From NCBI GenBank assembly GCA_965215705.1, contig CBDCEE010000008.1:372001-436000 (forward strand): a stretch of 64,000 nt of DNA, in the 5' to 3' direction. Numbering within the stretch: position 1 is the first letter of the stretch; every line of letters begins with the position of its first letter. This stretch comes from JAAXPZ01 sp965215705. Its GTDB lineage: Bacteria > Campylobacterota > Campylobacteria > Campylobacterales > Sulfurovaceae. The notes beneath the pieces are model-generated. The model did no database searches, was not told the DNA's origin, and saw nothing but the letters and a program-made list of their open reading frames with translations. This document shows positions 49,365 through 58,966 of this stretch, piece after piece. The translations under genes were made by a program, and so were the position numbers.

Positions 49365-50066
49365 CTATTTCTTCCAAAGATTTATCAAGATCAGTAATGA
49401 CATGAGAAGAATTGAAGCAACCATAATCCCGCCCATAATATAGATAAAGTATACAAACAGCGGGTTAAATTTGGAAAACCACCAAGAGAATATATCTAAA
49501 AATGCTGCACCAAATGAAGAGACGATCAGCGTCATTCTGACTACAGGCGTATAGGTGGTATAGGCAAATAAGAGTGTTACTACAATCAGAAACATAGAGA
49601 TACCAAACATATGGATGTGTGCTTGCTTTGACATTTTTTTCCAAGAGTACCCTATGCCAATATGTGCCTTTATCTCTTTGTAACTCTCAAAAGGCATAGA
49701 GGGTATGGCCTTACTCATGGTTGAGCTTTTGCTATGGCAATCTGTGCAATCAAGGCTGATAATCTCAGCTACATTCTTGTAATTTGGATCCTCTTTTAAA
49801 GCACCCGCCTTAATCCACCTATCTACCAAATCTATATCTTCATCTTCTGTGACATGCTCATACATGCTTCCACGCATGGATCCAACCAGTTCAGGGGTGG
49901 CGTATTTATTCTCTATTTGAGAAATAGTAGGGATATTTAGACCCTTCTTCTCGCCTGTAAGGCCAAGCCCCAGCAAGATAACGGATGAAATCGTTGCTAC
50001 TATAATAAAAAGCAAAAACAGCGTTATAGCTGTTTTTGCCTGAATATTCAGTTGTCGGATATTCAT
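49365..50066 (-). CDS. Membrane cytochrome c-type protein with one CxxCH
   Basis: 233 residues: an N-terminal helix (about 13-35), a periplasmic segment with SLDCTDCHSKSS (heme c motif C-x2-C-H, about 104-115), then a His-rich HIGIGYSWKKMSKQAHIHMFG and four C-terminal helices (about 150-230). No named family recognised. It follows the heme-binding EB_dh-like gene by 11 bases and is probably the membrane partner that passes electrons to the quinone pool or to other cytochromes. Confidence 0.7.
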   Translation of the reverse strand: MNIRQLNIQAKTAITLFLLFIIVATISSVILLGLGLTGEKKGLNIPTISQIENKYATPELVGSMRGSMYEHVTEDEDIDLVDRWIKAGALKEDPNYKNVAEIISLDCTDCHSKSSTMSKAIPSMPFESYKEIKAHIGIGYSWKKMSKQAHIHMFGISMFLIVVTLLFAYTTYTPVVRMTLIVSSFGAAFLDIFSWWFSKFNPLFVYFIYIMGGIMVASILLMSLLILINLWKK

Positions 50067-50077
50067 GATCTATCCCT

Positions 50078-51130
50078 CTACTTGAATAGAAGTTTGATAC
50101 TTCCCTCGTGGAATACGTGGTTGATCTGCGAGTTGTCAAATACTGACACACCAAAGTAGTATGGCTTGGTCAGATCGTTAAATTGAACATCTTGAACTTT
50201 AGATTTTGGATGATCTGTTGTTAGTGCGCGCTTAAAGACCAATGTCCACTTGCCATCTTTGTATTGATTGCTTGTCTCCACGTCAGCGGCACTTCCACTC
50301 ATTTTAGCAACCACAATACCAGAAATTTTATCCCCAGTCTTAAAGGTATCAACAAATGGTACTTTTTGAGCATCTAAGATAAAGGGCATATTGTTTCCAT
50401 CTTTATTCATAAAAGAGGGAACAGAGGATCCTTTTTTGGCATTATTTTTATAGCCGCCACCAGTTTTTTCATCTCCATGTCTACCCCAACCATGACTGCT
50501 TGGGTCTGCAACAGAGTCCACATATTGGTCGTGAGAAAGATTGAATGCTAACCCCGTTCTTACTGATTTCCAGTGCCAAATATCAATAGTTTCACCAGCT
50601 TTCCTGGTATATTTTCTACCAGCTGAATGATCACTAAAGCCGTTGTTTTTACCATCCTTTGTTATGTGACAAGAGATCGCGCATCCTTTTTTTGCAAAAC
50701 CTCGCGTATTGATATTCCAGAAAAATCCTACTTTATCCTCATAATAAGTATTGTCATGCCCTGTTTTGTCTTTTTTCTTCATCTGTTTCCATGTTCCATC
50801 ACTTTGTTTTACCCAAGGGAAGCGCTCTAGACTTTTTGTTGGATCATCATATTGCATGTATACATAGATATTTTTACCATCATAGGCAGATTTGAGAGTC
50901 ACATTTGTGCTTTTCATCCCTTTGTATTCTTTGGGTTTGTATGGTGTTTCTGTTAAAGCAAAATTAAGTGCTTTTGCTTTGTCCCACACTGGATTTGAAG
51001 CCTCGAGGGAGATAGGTGAAGATACCTTCATGCTCTCTAACGTATATTTTTCTCCCTTAGCGAAAGCAGGTGTACTCATTAAAAGCACACTCGCAACAGC
51101 AACTGATGAAACACTTAGTAAAGTTTTCAT
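50078..51130 (-). CDS. Periplasmic ethylbenzene-dehydrogenase-related heme-binding protein
   Basis: 350 residues from MKTLLSVSSVAVAS, chosen because GGAG lies seven bases upstream and the signal peptide (MSTPAFA cleavage) starts there. A longer frame begins at 51169. The fold is that of the EB_dh (ethylbenzene dehydrogenase gamma/DMSO-type heme-b-binding) domain: AYDGKNIYVYMQYDDPTKS, FFWNINTRG, WTLVFKRALTTDH. An extra cysteine motif GCAISCHIT gives C-x3-C-H, an unusual heme c spacing. Probably an electron carrier of the cytochrome downstream. Confidence 0.75.
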   Translation of the reverse strand: MKTLLSVSSVAVASVLLMSTPAFAKGEKYTLESMKVSSPISLEASNPVWDKAKALNFALTETPYKPKEYKGMKSTNVTLKSAYDGKNIYVYMQYDDPTKSLERFPWVKQSDGTWKQMKKKDKTGHDNTYYEDKVGFFWNINTRGFAKKGCAISCHITKDGKNNGFSDHSAGRKYTRKAGETIDIWHWKSVRTGLAFNLSHDQYVDSVADPSSHGWGRHGDEKTGGGYKNNAKKGSSVPSFMNKDGNNMPFILDAQKVPFVDTFKTGDKISGIVVAKMSGSAADVETSNQYKDGKWTLVFKRALTTDHPKSKVQDVQFNDLTKPYYFGVSVFDNSQINHVFHEGSIKLLFK

Positions 51131-51219
51131 TTTATCTCCTTTTATTTTGACTTTTTCAGTCATGTTCAAATAGTGACATAGAATTGTTTCGTCTGTATTA
51201 ACAGTATGTTAATTATTTT

Positions 51220-51955
51220 GGGTCTAGTAAACTTTAAGAGTCCAAAAGGTATCTTAAAGCATGACTACACCGAACAAAAACAAGTACTCAAAAGGTACGC
51301 ACATTTCAGAGCGTAAATTTAGGCAGTTAATTAAGTGTTTTTCACTTGATCTAAATGCATATGAAACCTCAAAGATAACTAACATATCTCATACGACTTG
51401 TAAGAAGCTATTTCAAAAGTTACGCATATACATCTACCAGAATCTACTAGAGAACAATATTGAAGATGGAGAGTTTGAATTAGATGAATCTTACTTTGGT
51501 GCCAAAAGAGTAAGAGGAAAACGTGGTAGAGGTGCAGCAGGAAAGACACCTGTGTTTGGCTTATTAAAAAGAGATGGTAATGTCTATGTTCAAATAGTCA
51601 AGAACTGCTCGAGAGCTGAACTCATGCCTATTATTGAGGGAAAGATACTTGAAGGAAGTACTATTCATACTGATGGTTGGAAAGCCTATGATGGCTTAGT
51701 CCTTAATGGCTATGATCACTACAGGGTCTTTCATTCCAAAGATGAGTTTGTGCGAGGTAAGTCTCATGTAAATGGCATTGAATCCTTTTGGAGTTATACT
51801 AAAAGAAGATTGGCAAAGTTTAATGGACTTAGAGATGAGATGTTTTATCTCCATCTCAAGGAGAGTGAGTTTAGATTCAACAATAGGCATAATGATATCT
51901 ATGCTATACTATTAAAGAATCTTCGAACAAATAACCTCTAAAGTTTACTAGACCC
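51220..51955 (+). mobile_element. IS1595-family insertion sequence
   Basis: 736-bp element with 17-bp perfect inverted ends: GGGTCTAGTAAACTTTA at 51220-51236 and its complement at 51939-51955. TTATTTT occurs on both sides (51213-51219 and 51956-51962), a likely 7- to 8-bp target duplication. It carries one intact transposase and sits between the heme-protein gene promoter and the response-regulator start. Confidence 0.88.
51261..51941 (+). CDS. IS1595-family transposase
   Basis: 226 residues. ISXO2-like DDE domain: ELDESYFGAKRVRGKRGRGAAGKTPVFGL in parts (first Asp), STIHTDGWKAYDGL (second Asp), GIESFWSYTKRRLAKFNG (Glu/Asn) and a C-terminal FRFNNRH. The N-terminal zinc-finger region of longer relatives is absent, as in short IS1595 subgroups. 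Apparently intact. Confidence 0.93.
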   Translation: MTTPNKNKYSKGTHISERKFRQLIKCFSLDLNAYETSKITNISHTTCKKLFQKLRIYIYQNLLENNIEDGEFELDESYFGAKRVRGKRGRGAAGKTPVFGLLKRDGNVYVQIVKNCSRAELMPIIEGKILEGSTIHTDGWKAYDGLVLNGYDHYRVFHSKDEFVRGKSHVNGIESFWSYTKRRLAKFNGLRDEMFYLHLKESEFRFNNRHNDIYAILLKNLRTNNL

Positions 51956-52002
51956 TTATTTTTTAATGTTCATTACATCTAAGCTTGGATACTATTTATA
52001 CT

Positions 52003-52671
52003 ATGAAAGCGCTTATCGTAGAAGATGACCAGAAAGCATTAACCTACATAGCCAAGGGTCTTCGTGAAGATGGCTTTACCGTTGATACTGCCGATGATGG
52101 GGACGAAGGGCTGTATCTTGCTCAAAGTAATAAGTATGATATTATTATCCTAGATTGGCTCTTACCAAAGATGGATGGTATTCAAGTATGCAAGGCTTTG
52201 CGTAATCAAAAAGTAATTACTCCGATTTTAATGCTCACAGCCAGATGTGATATTGATGATAAAATAGATAGTTTAGAATGTGGTATAGATGAGTATCTCA
52301 CAAAACCTTTTGTTTTTAGAGAGCTTGTTGCTGTCATGCGCTCTTTGGTGAGAAGGGCTGCATACAATCATGCAGAGAGTATGTGCTTGGATACCCTAGA
52401 GGTCAATATCTCAAAAAGAGCTGTGACAAGATCTGGAAAGTATATCGAGCTCACCACTAGGGAGTTTGACATTCTGGTATATATGCTATTGAATAAAGGT
52501 AATATAGTCACCCATACAATCTTGCAAGAGGAGATATGGGGGAGCAATGAGATAACCTCTTCAAATGTGATTAATGTTTTCATTCATCATCTTAGAAAAA
52601 AAATAGATCTGGAGGGTGAAAAAGCCTTGATTAAAACAGTCAGGGGTTCCGGATATAAAATAGAGGCATAG
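52003..52671 (+). CDS. OmpR-family response regulator
   Basis: 222 residues from MKALIVEDD at 52003; a longer frame from 51985 adds six residues. Receiver with acidic pocket EDD (6-8), phospho-acceptor in IIILDWLLPKMDG (about D51), Thr and Lys in LMLTAR and YLTKPF. The C-terminal winged helix has TTREFDILVYMLLNKGNIVTH, FIHHLRKKID and TVRGSGYKI. Coupled with the kinase gene by two bases. The IS1595 insertion ends 47 bp upstream and may have changed its promoter. Confidence 0.93.
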   Translation: MKALIVEDDQKALTYIAKGLREDGFTVDTADDGDEGLYLAQSNKYDIIILDWLLPKMDGIQVCKALRNQKVITPILMLTARCDIDDKIDSLECGIDEYLTKPFVFRELVAVMRSLVRRAAYNHAESMCLDTLEVNISKRAVTRSGKYIELTTREFDILVYMLLNKGNIVTHTILQEEIWGSNEITSSNVINVFIHHLRKKIDLEGEKALIKTVRGSGYKIEA

Positions 52672-52673
52672 TC

Positions 52674-54104
52674 ATGGAAATAGTATTTTTTATCTATGGG
52701 TTGTCTTTTTTTACACTAGGGGTGCTACTGTTATTTGTAAGGCCCAAAGACAGTAATCTGTTTTTTGCAAACAAAATATGGCTTTTAGGTCTTTTTGCGA
52801 TCTTGCATGCTTGTGTTGAATGGATTGCTATGTATCAGCATGTCTATCCTGATACAAAAAGTTTCCTGGTCGTGTCTGAAGTGTTACTTCTGTTCTTCTC
52901 ATACTTGGCACTTTTTGAATTTTCTCGCTTTATTATACGAAAGAGTTTTGAAAACCCCCACTTAAAGCTTCATTTTATCTATCATCTTTATGCTGGTCCT
53001 ATTATATATGTATTAAGTTTTCTTACACTTTTGGTCCTAATGATATTGCATCCTGGGCTAAATGAAACGATTGTGGCCATTCGATATACTTATGGTTTCT
53101 GGGGTTCTCTGTTCTTAGGAATTGGTCTTTATTTTTATGGGGAGGCAATTAAAAGATTAAATCATATAGAGATGCTAAAAAAATATTTTAAACTGGCAGG
53201 CATTACTTTTATAGGCTATGCTTTTTTTGCTGGTATCATTGTCCCACCAGTTGCATATTTCCCTGCCAATATACTTAATGAAAAGGTATTTTTGGAGATA
53301 GTCCATATCCCTGTTCAAATCTTTCGTTCTATCTGTGCAGTCTTTTTTGCTATTTTGGCTACCAAAACACTGGAAATCTTCAAACTAGAGGCAAGTGAAA
53401 AACTCAATGAATCATATCAGCAAATAAAAGAGTTCAATAGCAATGCATCTCATCAGTTAAAGTCCCCTCTATCTTCTATGAAAGTTCAGATTGATGTGAC
53501 ACTACAAAAAACGAGAGAGAAAGAAGAGTACAAGACTATTCTGGGCTCTATAGCAGAAGATATCACACATCTTCAAGCAATGCTCCATGACCTGCTTCTT
53601 CTTACGAGAATGAGGGATGGCAGCATTAAAGAGTCATTTAAAAATGTTGCAGTGGATACACGATTATTAAACTCTATAGACAAACATATACCTATCGCCA
53701 ATGAGAAAAAAATATCCTTGCATGTGGAGAGCCTAGATGCTATTACTATACCGGCGAATCCAACGCTTATCGAAGTGCTTATTGATAACCTACTAGACAA
53801 TGCCATCAAGTATACCCCAGAAAGTGGCAATATTACCATAAGCCTAAAGGACAATATCTTCACCATAGCAGATGAGGGAATAGGGATCGAAGAGGATAAT
53901 ATTCCTCTGATATTCAACAAGTTCTATCAAATCAATACTGCGAGAAGAAAAGGGTTTCATGGATATGGACTTGGCTTGGCTATCGTAAAACAGATAGCAA
54001 ATCTACATAACGCTTCAATTTATATAACAAGTACCATAGGGGAAGGTACAACTATTTCTGTAAAATTTGAGGGTACTATAAAATCTGTGTCCCATAGCTC
54101 TTGA
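52674..54104 (+). CDS. Sensor histidine kinase
   Basis: 476 residues. Seven hydrophobic segments in the first ~240 residues form a 7TM-type sensor, then a HisKA helix SNASHQLKSPLSSMKVQID with the phospho-His (about H259), N box DNLLDNAIKYTPES, and G boxes IADEGIGIEE and GFHGYGLGLAIVKQI. The membrane-sensor type lacks a visible periplasmic loop domain. Probable partner of the response regulator and, by location, may control the heme-protein genes across the IS. Confidence 0.9.
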   Translation: MEIVFFIYGLSFFTLGVLLLFVRPKDSNLFFANKIWLLGLFAILHACVEWIAMYQHVYPDTKSFLVVSEVLLLFFSYLALFEFSRFIIRKSFENPHLKLHFIYHLYAGPIIYVLSFLTLLVLMILHPGLNETIVAIRYTYGFWGSLFLGIGLYFYGEAIKRLNHIEMLKKYFKLAGITFIGYAFFAGIIVPPVAYFPANILNEKVFLEIVHIPVQIFRSICAVFFAILATKTLEIFKLEASEKLNESYQQIKEFNSNASHQLKSPLSSMKVQIDVTLQKTREKEEYKTILGSIAEDITHLQAMLHDLLLLTRMRDGSIKESFKNVAVDTRLLNSIDKHIPIANEKKISLHVESLDAITIPANPTLIEVLIDNLLDNAIKYTPESGNITISLKDNIFTIADEGIGIEEDNIPLIFNKFYQINTARRKGFHGYGLGLAIVKQIANLHNASIYITSTIGEGTTISVKFEGTIKSVSHSS

Positions 54105-54218
54105 CTTGCAAAATGATACTAAAGTTAGTGTGTCTTTTGCCTATTCTTTAAAATGAATCACTAAGCGGCTTTTAGGTACTCTTTAGAAAGTTTATACTAT
54201 TATTTCACCCTTAAATGT

Positions 54219-54294
54219 GATCGCGTAGCTCAGTTGGTAGAGCACTACCTTGACATGGTAGGGGTCGTTGGTTCGAGTCCAATCGTGATCACCA
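54219..54294 (+). tRNA. tRNA-Val (anticodon GAC)
   Basis: 76 bases with CCA. Acceptor GATCGCG pairs with CGTGATC; anticodon stem CTACC/GGTAG encloses TTGACAT, giving GAC. A TATACT (54193-54198) is a probable -10 box. Apart from this gene the interval 54105-54455 shows no coding sequence. Confidence 0.94.
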
Positions 54295-54455
54295 TTTCTT
54301 TACATCAAAACCCTCAATAGACATCTCATATATTTCAGCACGTAATCCTTTTTTTCCAAAAAGTAACTCAAGTCCAAAAGTAACCCAAGTTGCATTGTCT
54401 TTTCGCGGAGTACGCTATACTATAGGATAATCCGGAATCATTCGGGAGGTGCAAC

Positions 54456-55010
54456 ATGGACAAACGTATACTGATACGGATCGCCAAAGATGCGATCATG
54501 GAGGAGTTGACGGGGCTGTCCCTGATAGACAGAGCCAAGCTTCTTGAGCGTTACCCATGGCTGGGAGAGATGGGAGCAGTCTTCGTAACCTTGAACAAAG
54601 AAGGGCATTTAAGAGGATGTATCGGCTCTATCGTAGCACATAGGGATCTGGTGGATGACGTGATCATCAATGCCAAAGCAGCAGCCTTTCATGACCCGAG
54701 ATTTGAATCACTCAGTGCAGAAGAGCTTGAAGATCTGGAGATCGATATATCACTGCTGACAATACCGCATACGCTAGGCTATAGTGATATAGAAGATCTG
54801 AAAGCCAAGATCAGACCCGGTATCGATGGTGTGATCCTCCAGCAGGGATATCATCAGGCGACGTATCTGCCTTCGGTATGGAAACGGCTGCCTGAGTTCG
54901 AGCAGTTTTTTGGTACACTCTGTCAGAAAGCAGGACTGAGGGCTGACTGTCTTGCGTATCATCCGATGATACAGGTCTATCAGGCAGAGAAGATAGAGGA
55001 GTCCTCATGA
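54456..55010 (+). CDS. amrA: AmmeMemoRadiSam system protein A (AMMECR1 domain)
   Basis: 184 residues of the AMMECR1 family. Conserved core GAVFVTLNKEGHLRGCIGSI (about 45-64, with RGCIGS) and FHDPRFESLSAEELEDLEIDISLLT in parts (about 79-103), and C-terminal PSVWKRLPEFEQFFGTLCQKAGL. The ATG has GGAGGT upstream. It is coupled by ATGA overlap with the radical SAM gene. The three AmmeMemoRadiSam genes are a conserved but biochemically undefined unit. Confidence 0.9.
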   Translation: MDKRILIRIAKDAIMEELTGLSLIDRAKLLERYPWLGEMGAVFVTLNKEGHLRGCIGSIVAHRDLVDDVIINAKAAAFHDPRFESLSAEELEDLEIDISLLTIPHTLGYSDIEDLKAKIRPGIDGVILQQGYHQATYLPSVWKRLPEFEQFFGTLCQKAGLRADCLAYHPMIQVYQAEKIEESS

Positions 55011-56011
55011 AAAGTGAAGGATACTCTGATCTGTATGAGAAGCATGGAGAGCGGATCACCTGTCAGCTCTGCCGTCATTACTGTCAACTGAAAGAGGATC
55101 AGGTCGGACTCTGCGGTGTCAACAAAAATGAATGTGGACGCCTCAAAAATCTGGTCTATGGTAAAGTCTCTGCACTCAATATCGATCCAATAGAGAAGAA
55201 GCCACTTTATCATTTTTTGCCAGGGAGTACTGCGCTGTCTCTGGGGACAGTGGGCTGCAATCTCCAATGCCCTTTTTGTCAGAACTGGCAGATCTCGCAG
55301 ACGAGCGAGCTGGACACTTCTACAGAGATAAGTCCTACACAACTGGTGGCATTGGCACAGGAGCATGGATGCCAGACGATCGCATATACCTATAATGAAC
55401 CGACTATTTTCTATCCCTTTGCCAAAGATATTGCACTGCTTGCCAAAAAGCAAGGGATCAAAAATATTTTTGTCAGTAATGGTATGGAGACGCCGGAGAT
55501 GATCACAGAGATGCAGGGTGTCATCGATGGATTCAATATCGACCTGAAGAGCTTTGATCCGGAGTATTATAAAAAATATCTCAAAGGCTCACTCGAAGGG
55601 GTATTGGATACACTAAAACAGCTGGTATAGAAGGGATTTTGGGTAGAAGTGACCACACTGATCGTCCCTGGGGATAATGACAGTGATGAGGAGCTACACA
55701 AAATGGCAGCTTTCATCGCTGAGGAGCTTGGTATGTCAGTCCCTTGGCATATCAGTGCCTTCTCCCCCAACTATCAGGTAGAAGACAAATCCTATACGCC
55801 CTTGTCCACGCTACAAAGAGCCAAAGAGATAGGACAGAGCCATGGGTTGCACTATATCTATATGGGTAATGTGCTTAGTGACAGTAGCACCTACTGCCCT
55901 CAGTGTCATACGGTATTGATCGAGAGAGAAGGATATACCGTCATAGAGAATAGGCTGAGAGAGGGTGCATGCCCAGTATGTCAAAGAGAGATCGAAGGAG
56001 TATGGAGGTGA
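55007..56011 (+). pseudogene. amrS: AmmeMemoRadiSam system radical SAM enzyme, in-frame TAG
   Basis: The gene reads MKSEGYSDLYEKHG to LKQLV, then TAG at 55628-55630, then KGFWVEVTTLIVPGDND in the same frame to the end at 56011. Without the stop it would be 334 residues, the normal length. The radical SAM motif C-x3-C-x2-C is present (GCNLQCPFCQNWQ, about residues 83-95). Other AmrS proteins probably have Glu or Gln at this place, so a single-base change (GAG or CAG to TAG) explains it. The 207-residue N-terminal part keeps the cluster but lacks the C-terminal strands. The adjoining A and B genes are intact. Confidence 0.88.
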
Positions 56012-56014
56012 AAT

Positions 56015-56839
56015 ATGATACGTGTTGCCGGTAATAGAGGTGGCTTTTATCCCGACAGCTGTGCGGAAGTTGAGGAGATGATCGCAGAGTTTAACGAGAT
56101 GTTGGTAGATACTTTGCAGGAGCCAACACTACTTTCCAAAAGACCAAGAGCGATCATTGTCCCCCATGCAGGTTATATTTATAGTGGATTTACTGCCAAT
56201 ATCGCACATAGGATGTTGGGAAACAGAGAGCCCAAGAGGGTTATCGTGATCGGCCCAAGCCATCATGTTTATTTCAGAGGGATCAGTGGCAGTATGCTGG
56301 AACGGTATGAAACACCATGTGGGTATCTTCCTATTGACAGAGCGTATTTGGAAACACTGTCAGTACAGCATCCGATACTCTTTGTGCCTGAAGCACACCA
56401 AAAAGAGCATAGTACAGAAACACAGATGCCATTTGTCAAACACTATCTCCCCCATGCTAAAGTGATAGAGTTGATCTATGGGGCAGATACGGAATATGGG
56501 ATCGTTGCTTCTCTGATTGATGAGGTACTGCGTGATCCGGCAAATGCAGTGGTGATCAGTAGTGATCTAAGCCATTTCTATACACAGAAGGAAGCACAAA
56601 AGTTGGATAAAGTCTGCCTCTCCGGGGTGGTACAGAAAGATATAGAGATACTGGATCATGGCTGTGAAGCATGCGGTATCATCGGTATCAAAGCGATGAT
56701 AGAGGTAGCAAGAAAACAGGAGTTTCAGGTGAAGCTATTGGACTATAGAACCAGTGCAGATGTCAGTGATGACAGGGAAAGGGTAGTCGGCTATATGAGT
56801 GCTGCTTTCTACCCTGAAGTGATATACAATGTGGGTTAA
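56015..56839 (+). CDS. amrB: AmmeMemoRadiSam system protein B (Memo-like)
   Basis: 274 residues of the MEMO family, related to extradiol dioxygenases. AIIVPHAGYIYSGFTANIAHRML in parts (about 49-70, with the metal-ligand His), GPSHHVYFRG (about 83-92), EHSTETQMPFVKHYLP in parts (about 129-145), ISSDLSHFY (about 187-195) and CG(I)IGIKA near 225. Third gene of the operon; ends convergent with folE (four-base overlap). Confidence 0.92.
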   Translation: MIRVAGNRGGFYPDSCAEVEEMIAEFNEMLVDTLQEPTLLSKRPRAIIVPHAGYIYSGFTANIAHRMLGNREPKRVIVIGPSHHVYFRGISGSMLERYETPCGYLPIDRAYLETLSVQHPILFVPEAHQKEHSTETQMPFVKHYLPHAKVIELIYGADTEYGIVASLIDEVLRDPANAVVISSDLSHFYTQKEAQKLDKVCLSGVVQKDIEILDHGCEACGIIGIKAMIEVARKQEFQVKLLDYRTSADVSDDRERVVGYMSAAFYPEVIYNVG

Positions 56840-57414
56840 AAATGTGAAGGCGTAGGGGTATTGATCAGGTTATAGAATTCGTTTCTGGTGCGTTCGTCAC
56901 GCTTGAAAAGTCCTCTTAGTGCGGAGCTGACAGTGGTGGAGTTGATCTTTTGTACCCCTCGCATCTCCATACACATATGTCTTGCATGTAGTACGACTGC
57001 GACCCCTTTGGGCTTGATCGTCTCTGAGATAGCATCTGCGATCTGCTCTGTCATCTGCTCCTGTATCTGCAGTCGTCTGGCAAAGACATTGACGATACGG
57101 GGGATCTTGGAGAGTCCTACCACTTTGCCGTCAGGGATATACGCGACATGGGCACGCCCGATGATCGGGAGCATATGGTGTTCACACATAGAATAGAATT
57201 CGATATCTCGTACCAGCACCATCTCGTCATTACTGCTGGTGAAGAGTGCTTGGTTGAGGATCTCTTTTGGGTCTTGTCCGTAGCCCTCTGTAAGGAACTG
57301 CAAGGCTTTGGCAACACGGTTGGGTGTCTTGAGTAAGCCCTCTCGCTTGGGATCTTCTCCCAGCAGTTCCAGTACTTTTGTGATGGCTGTTTCAAACTCC
57401 TGTTGTTTTTCCAT
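56836..57414 (-). CDS. folE: GTP cyclohydrolase I
   Basis: Makes dihydroneopterin triphosphate, the first step of folate/pterin synthesis. 192 residues from the ATG at 57414 (MEKQQEFETAITKVLELLGEDPKREGL in parts). A frame reaching back to 57546 adds 44 residues not expected in the family. Zinc and active-site residues are seen in SMCEHHMLPIIGRAHVAYIP in parts (about 78-97) and LHARHMCMEMRG (about 143-154). Length fits FolE. Confidence 0.95.
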   Translation of the reverse strand: MEKQQEFETAITKVLELLGEDPKREGLLKTPNRVAKALQFLTEGYGQDPKEILNQALFTSSNDEMVLVRDIEFYSMCEHHMLPIIGRAHVAYIPDGKVVGLSKIPRIVNVFARRLQIQEQMTEQIADAISETIKPKGVAVVLHARHMCMEMRGVQKINSTTVSSALRGLFKRDERTRNEFYNLINTPTPSHF

Positions 57415-57562
57415 GATATCAATCCTGTATATAGTATGGTAAAAAGGATACCAAAATTCTCTGAGGATTTGCATTAATTTTAAAGAGAAATAGTGCATCC
57501 CTGGACGGCTATAGAGAAATATGTTACAATAGATTTTAAGAGACACATGTAAAGGCAGACCT

Positions 57563-58966
57563 GTGGCATCCTATTCATTTATGCACCTTACTATGACCTA
57601 TACCGTGCTTATCACCACAGCACTTCTGGTCTTTGTTGCGATCAGCCATATCCTTTATCAGAAGCGCTCTGCCCACAGTATGATCTCTTGGTTATTGGCA
57701 GTGGTACTGTTACCTTATCTTGCTATACCTCTTTACTTTTTTATCGGGATACGAAAACGCAGTTCCGGTCGCCACAAAGAGACAGTAACCTTTGGAGAGA
57801 GAAGCCATCCCGACAATGTGGATCCTCTGCAGAGTACGCTGTTGAAGGTCCTGGAAAAAAATGGTATCCCTCCGGCGACCAGCGGCAATGACTATCAACT
57901 GATCACCTCCGGTACCGAAGCATTCGTACTGATGCTGGAGGAGATACAAGCAGCTAAAGAGAGCATCCAGTTCTGCACCTATGTCTTTGCCCATGATGAG
58001 ATGACAGAAGTAATGCTCGCTGCGTTGACACAAAGGGCAAGAGAGGGGATACAGGTTTCTCTCTTACTGGATATTGCAGGGTCATTTCGTGCCTATGTCA
58101 ATCAAAAACCCTTTGCAGCGCTGAAGAAAGCAGGAGGGCATGTCCTTTTTTTTGCCCCGCTTTTCAGAAAGCCTTTTCAAAGCTATATCACTCTTCGCAA
58201 CCACCGAAAGATCTATCTGTTCGACCGCCAGACTGTACTGGGCGGCGGCATGAATCTCAGCAATGCGTATATGGGAGCAGATGATGGTACCCAGCGTTGG
58301 CAGGATATTCTCTACAGGCTTGAAGGCCCTGCGGTCTATCACTTTTATGTCTTGTTTATCAATGACTGGAACTATGCGGCAGGAAAAAAAGAACAGATAC
58401 TCCCCCGTCCCTCAAAACGGGGAAAGGGAGAGAGTGTGGTGCAGTTCATTCCCTCGGGGCCGGATATTCCCAGTGATGCCCTGTATGAAGCATTGCTGAG
58501 CAGTATGTACGAGGCTAGAGAGCGTATCTGGATCGTTACTCCCTATTTTGTACCGGATGATACCATGATGCAGGCATTGGTGATCGCCAAACATAGAGGG
58601 GTAGATGTAAAACTGATCACGCCCAGAGAATCTGATCATCTCATTGCTGACCTTGGTCGTAATCCTTATATGAAAGAACTGTATGAAGCAGAGGTAGATA
58701 TTGTACTCTATGAAGGAGATATGCTGCATGCCAAAAGTATTCTTTTTGACAGCACCAGCAGTATGATCGGTTCTGTCAACTTCGACAACCGCAGTCTTTT
58801 CCTCAACTATGAGGTGGTGACCTTTGCGTACTCCACACATCTCATTGTGCAGGTAGAGGCGTGGATGAAGGGGCTCATAGCACACTCCGGCAGAGAGATG
58901 AAACAGCTCTCCAAGTCCAGAGAAGCACTTGGGAATATTATGAAAGTGTTTACACCGCTGCTATGA
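57563..58966 (+). CDS. cls: Cardiolipin synthase-type phospholipase D protein
   Basis: 467 residues. N-terminal membrane helices (about 14-32 and 42-64, typical of Cls A), then two HKD motifs: HRKIYLFDRQTVLGGGMNLSN in parts (about 213-220) and HAKSILFDSTSSMIGSVNFDNRS in parts (about 388-410). These condense or transfer phosphatidyl groups to make cardiolipin. GTG at 57563 or ATG a few codons later could be the start. Its stop overlaps the next gene (ATGA). Confidence 0.9.
   Translation: MASYSFMHLTMTYTVLITTALLVFVAISHILYQKRSAHSMISWLLAVVLLPYLAIPLYFFIGIRKRSSGRHKETVTFGERSHPDNVDPLQSTLLKVLEKNGIPPATSGNDYQLITSGTEAFVLMLEEIQAAKESIQFCTYVFAHDEMTEVMLAALTQRAREGIQVSLLLDIAGSFRAYVNQKPFAALKKAGGHVLFFAPLFRKPFQSYITLRNHRKIYLFDRQTVLGGGMNLSNAYMGADDGTQRWQDILYRLEGPAVYHFYVLFINDWNYAAGKKEQILPRPSKRGKGESVVQFIPSGPDIPSDALYEALLSSMYEARERIWIVTPYFVPDDTMMQALVIAKHRGVDVKLITPRESDHLIADLGRNPYMKELYEAEVDIVLYEGDMLHAKSILFDSTSSMIGSVNFDNRSLFLNYEVVTFAYSTHLIVQVEAWMKGLIAHSGREMKQLSKSREALGNIMKVFTPLL

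Noticed and set aside
55628..55630. Pyrrolysine or programmed stop read-through in the radical SAM gene
   Set aside because: No pyl genes or recoding hairpin are visible and the family does not use this; a point mutation is simpler.
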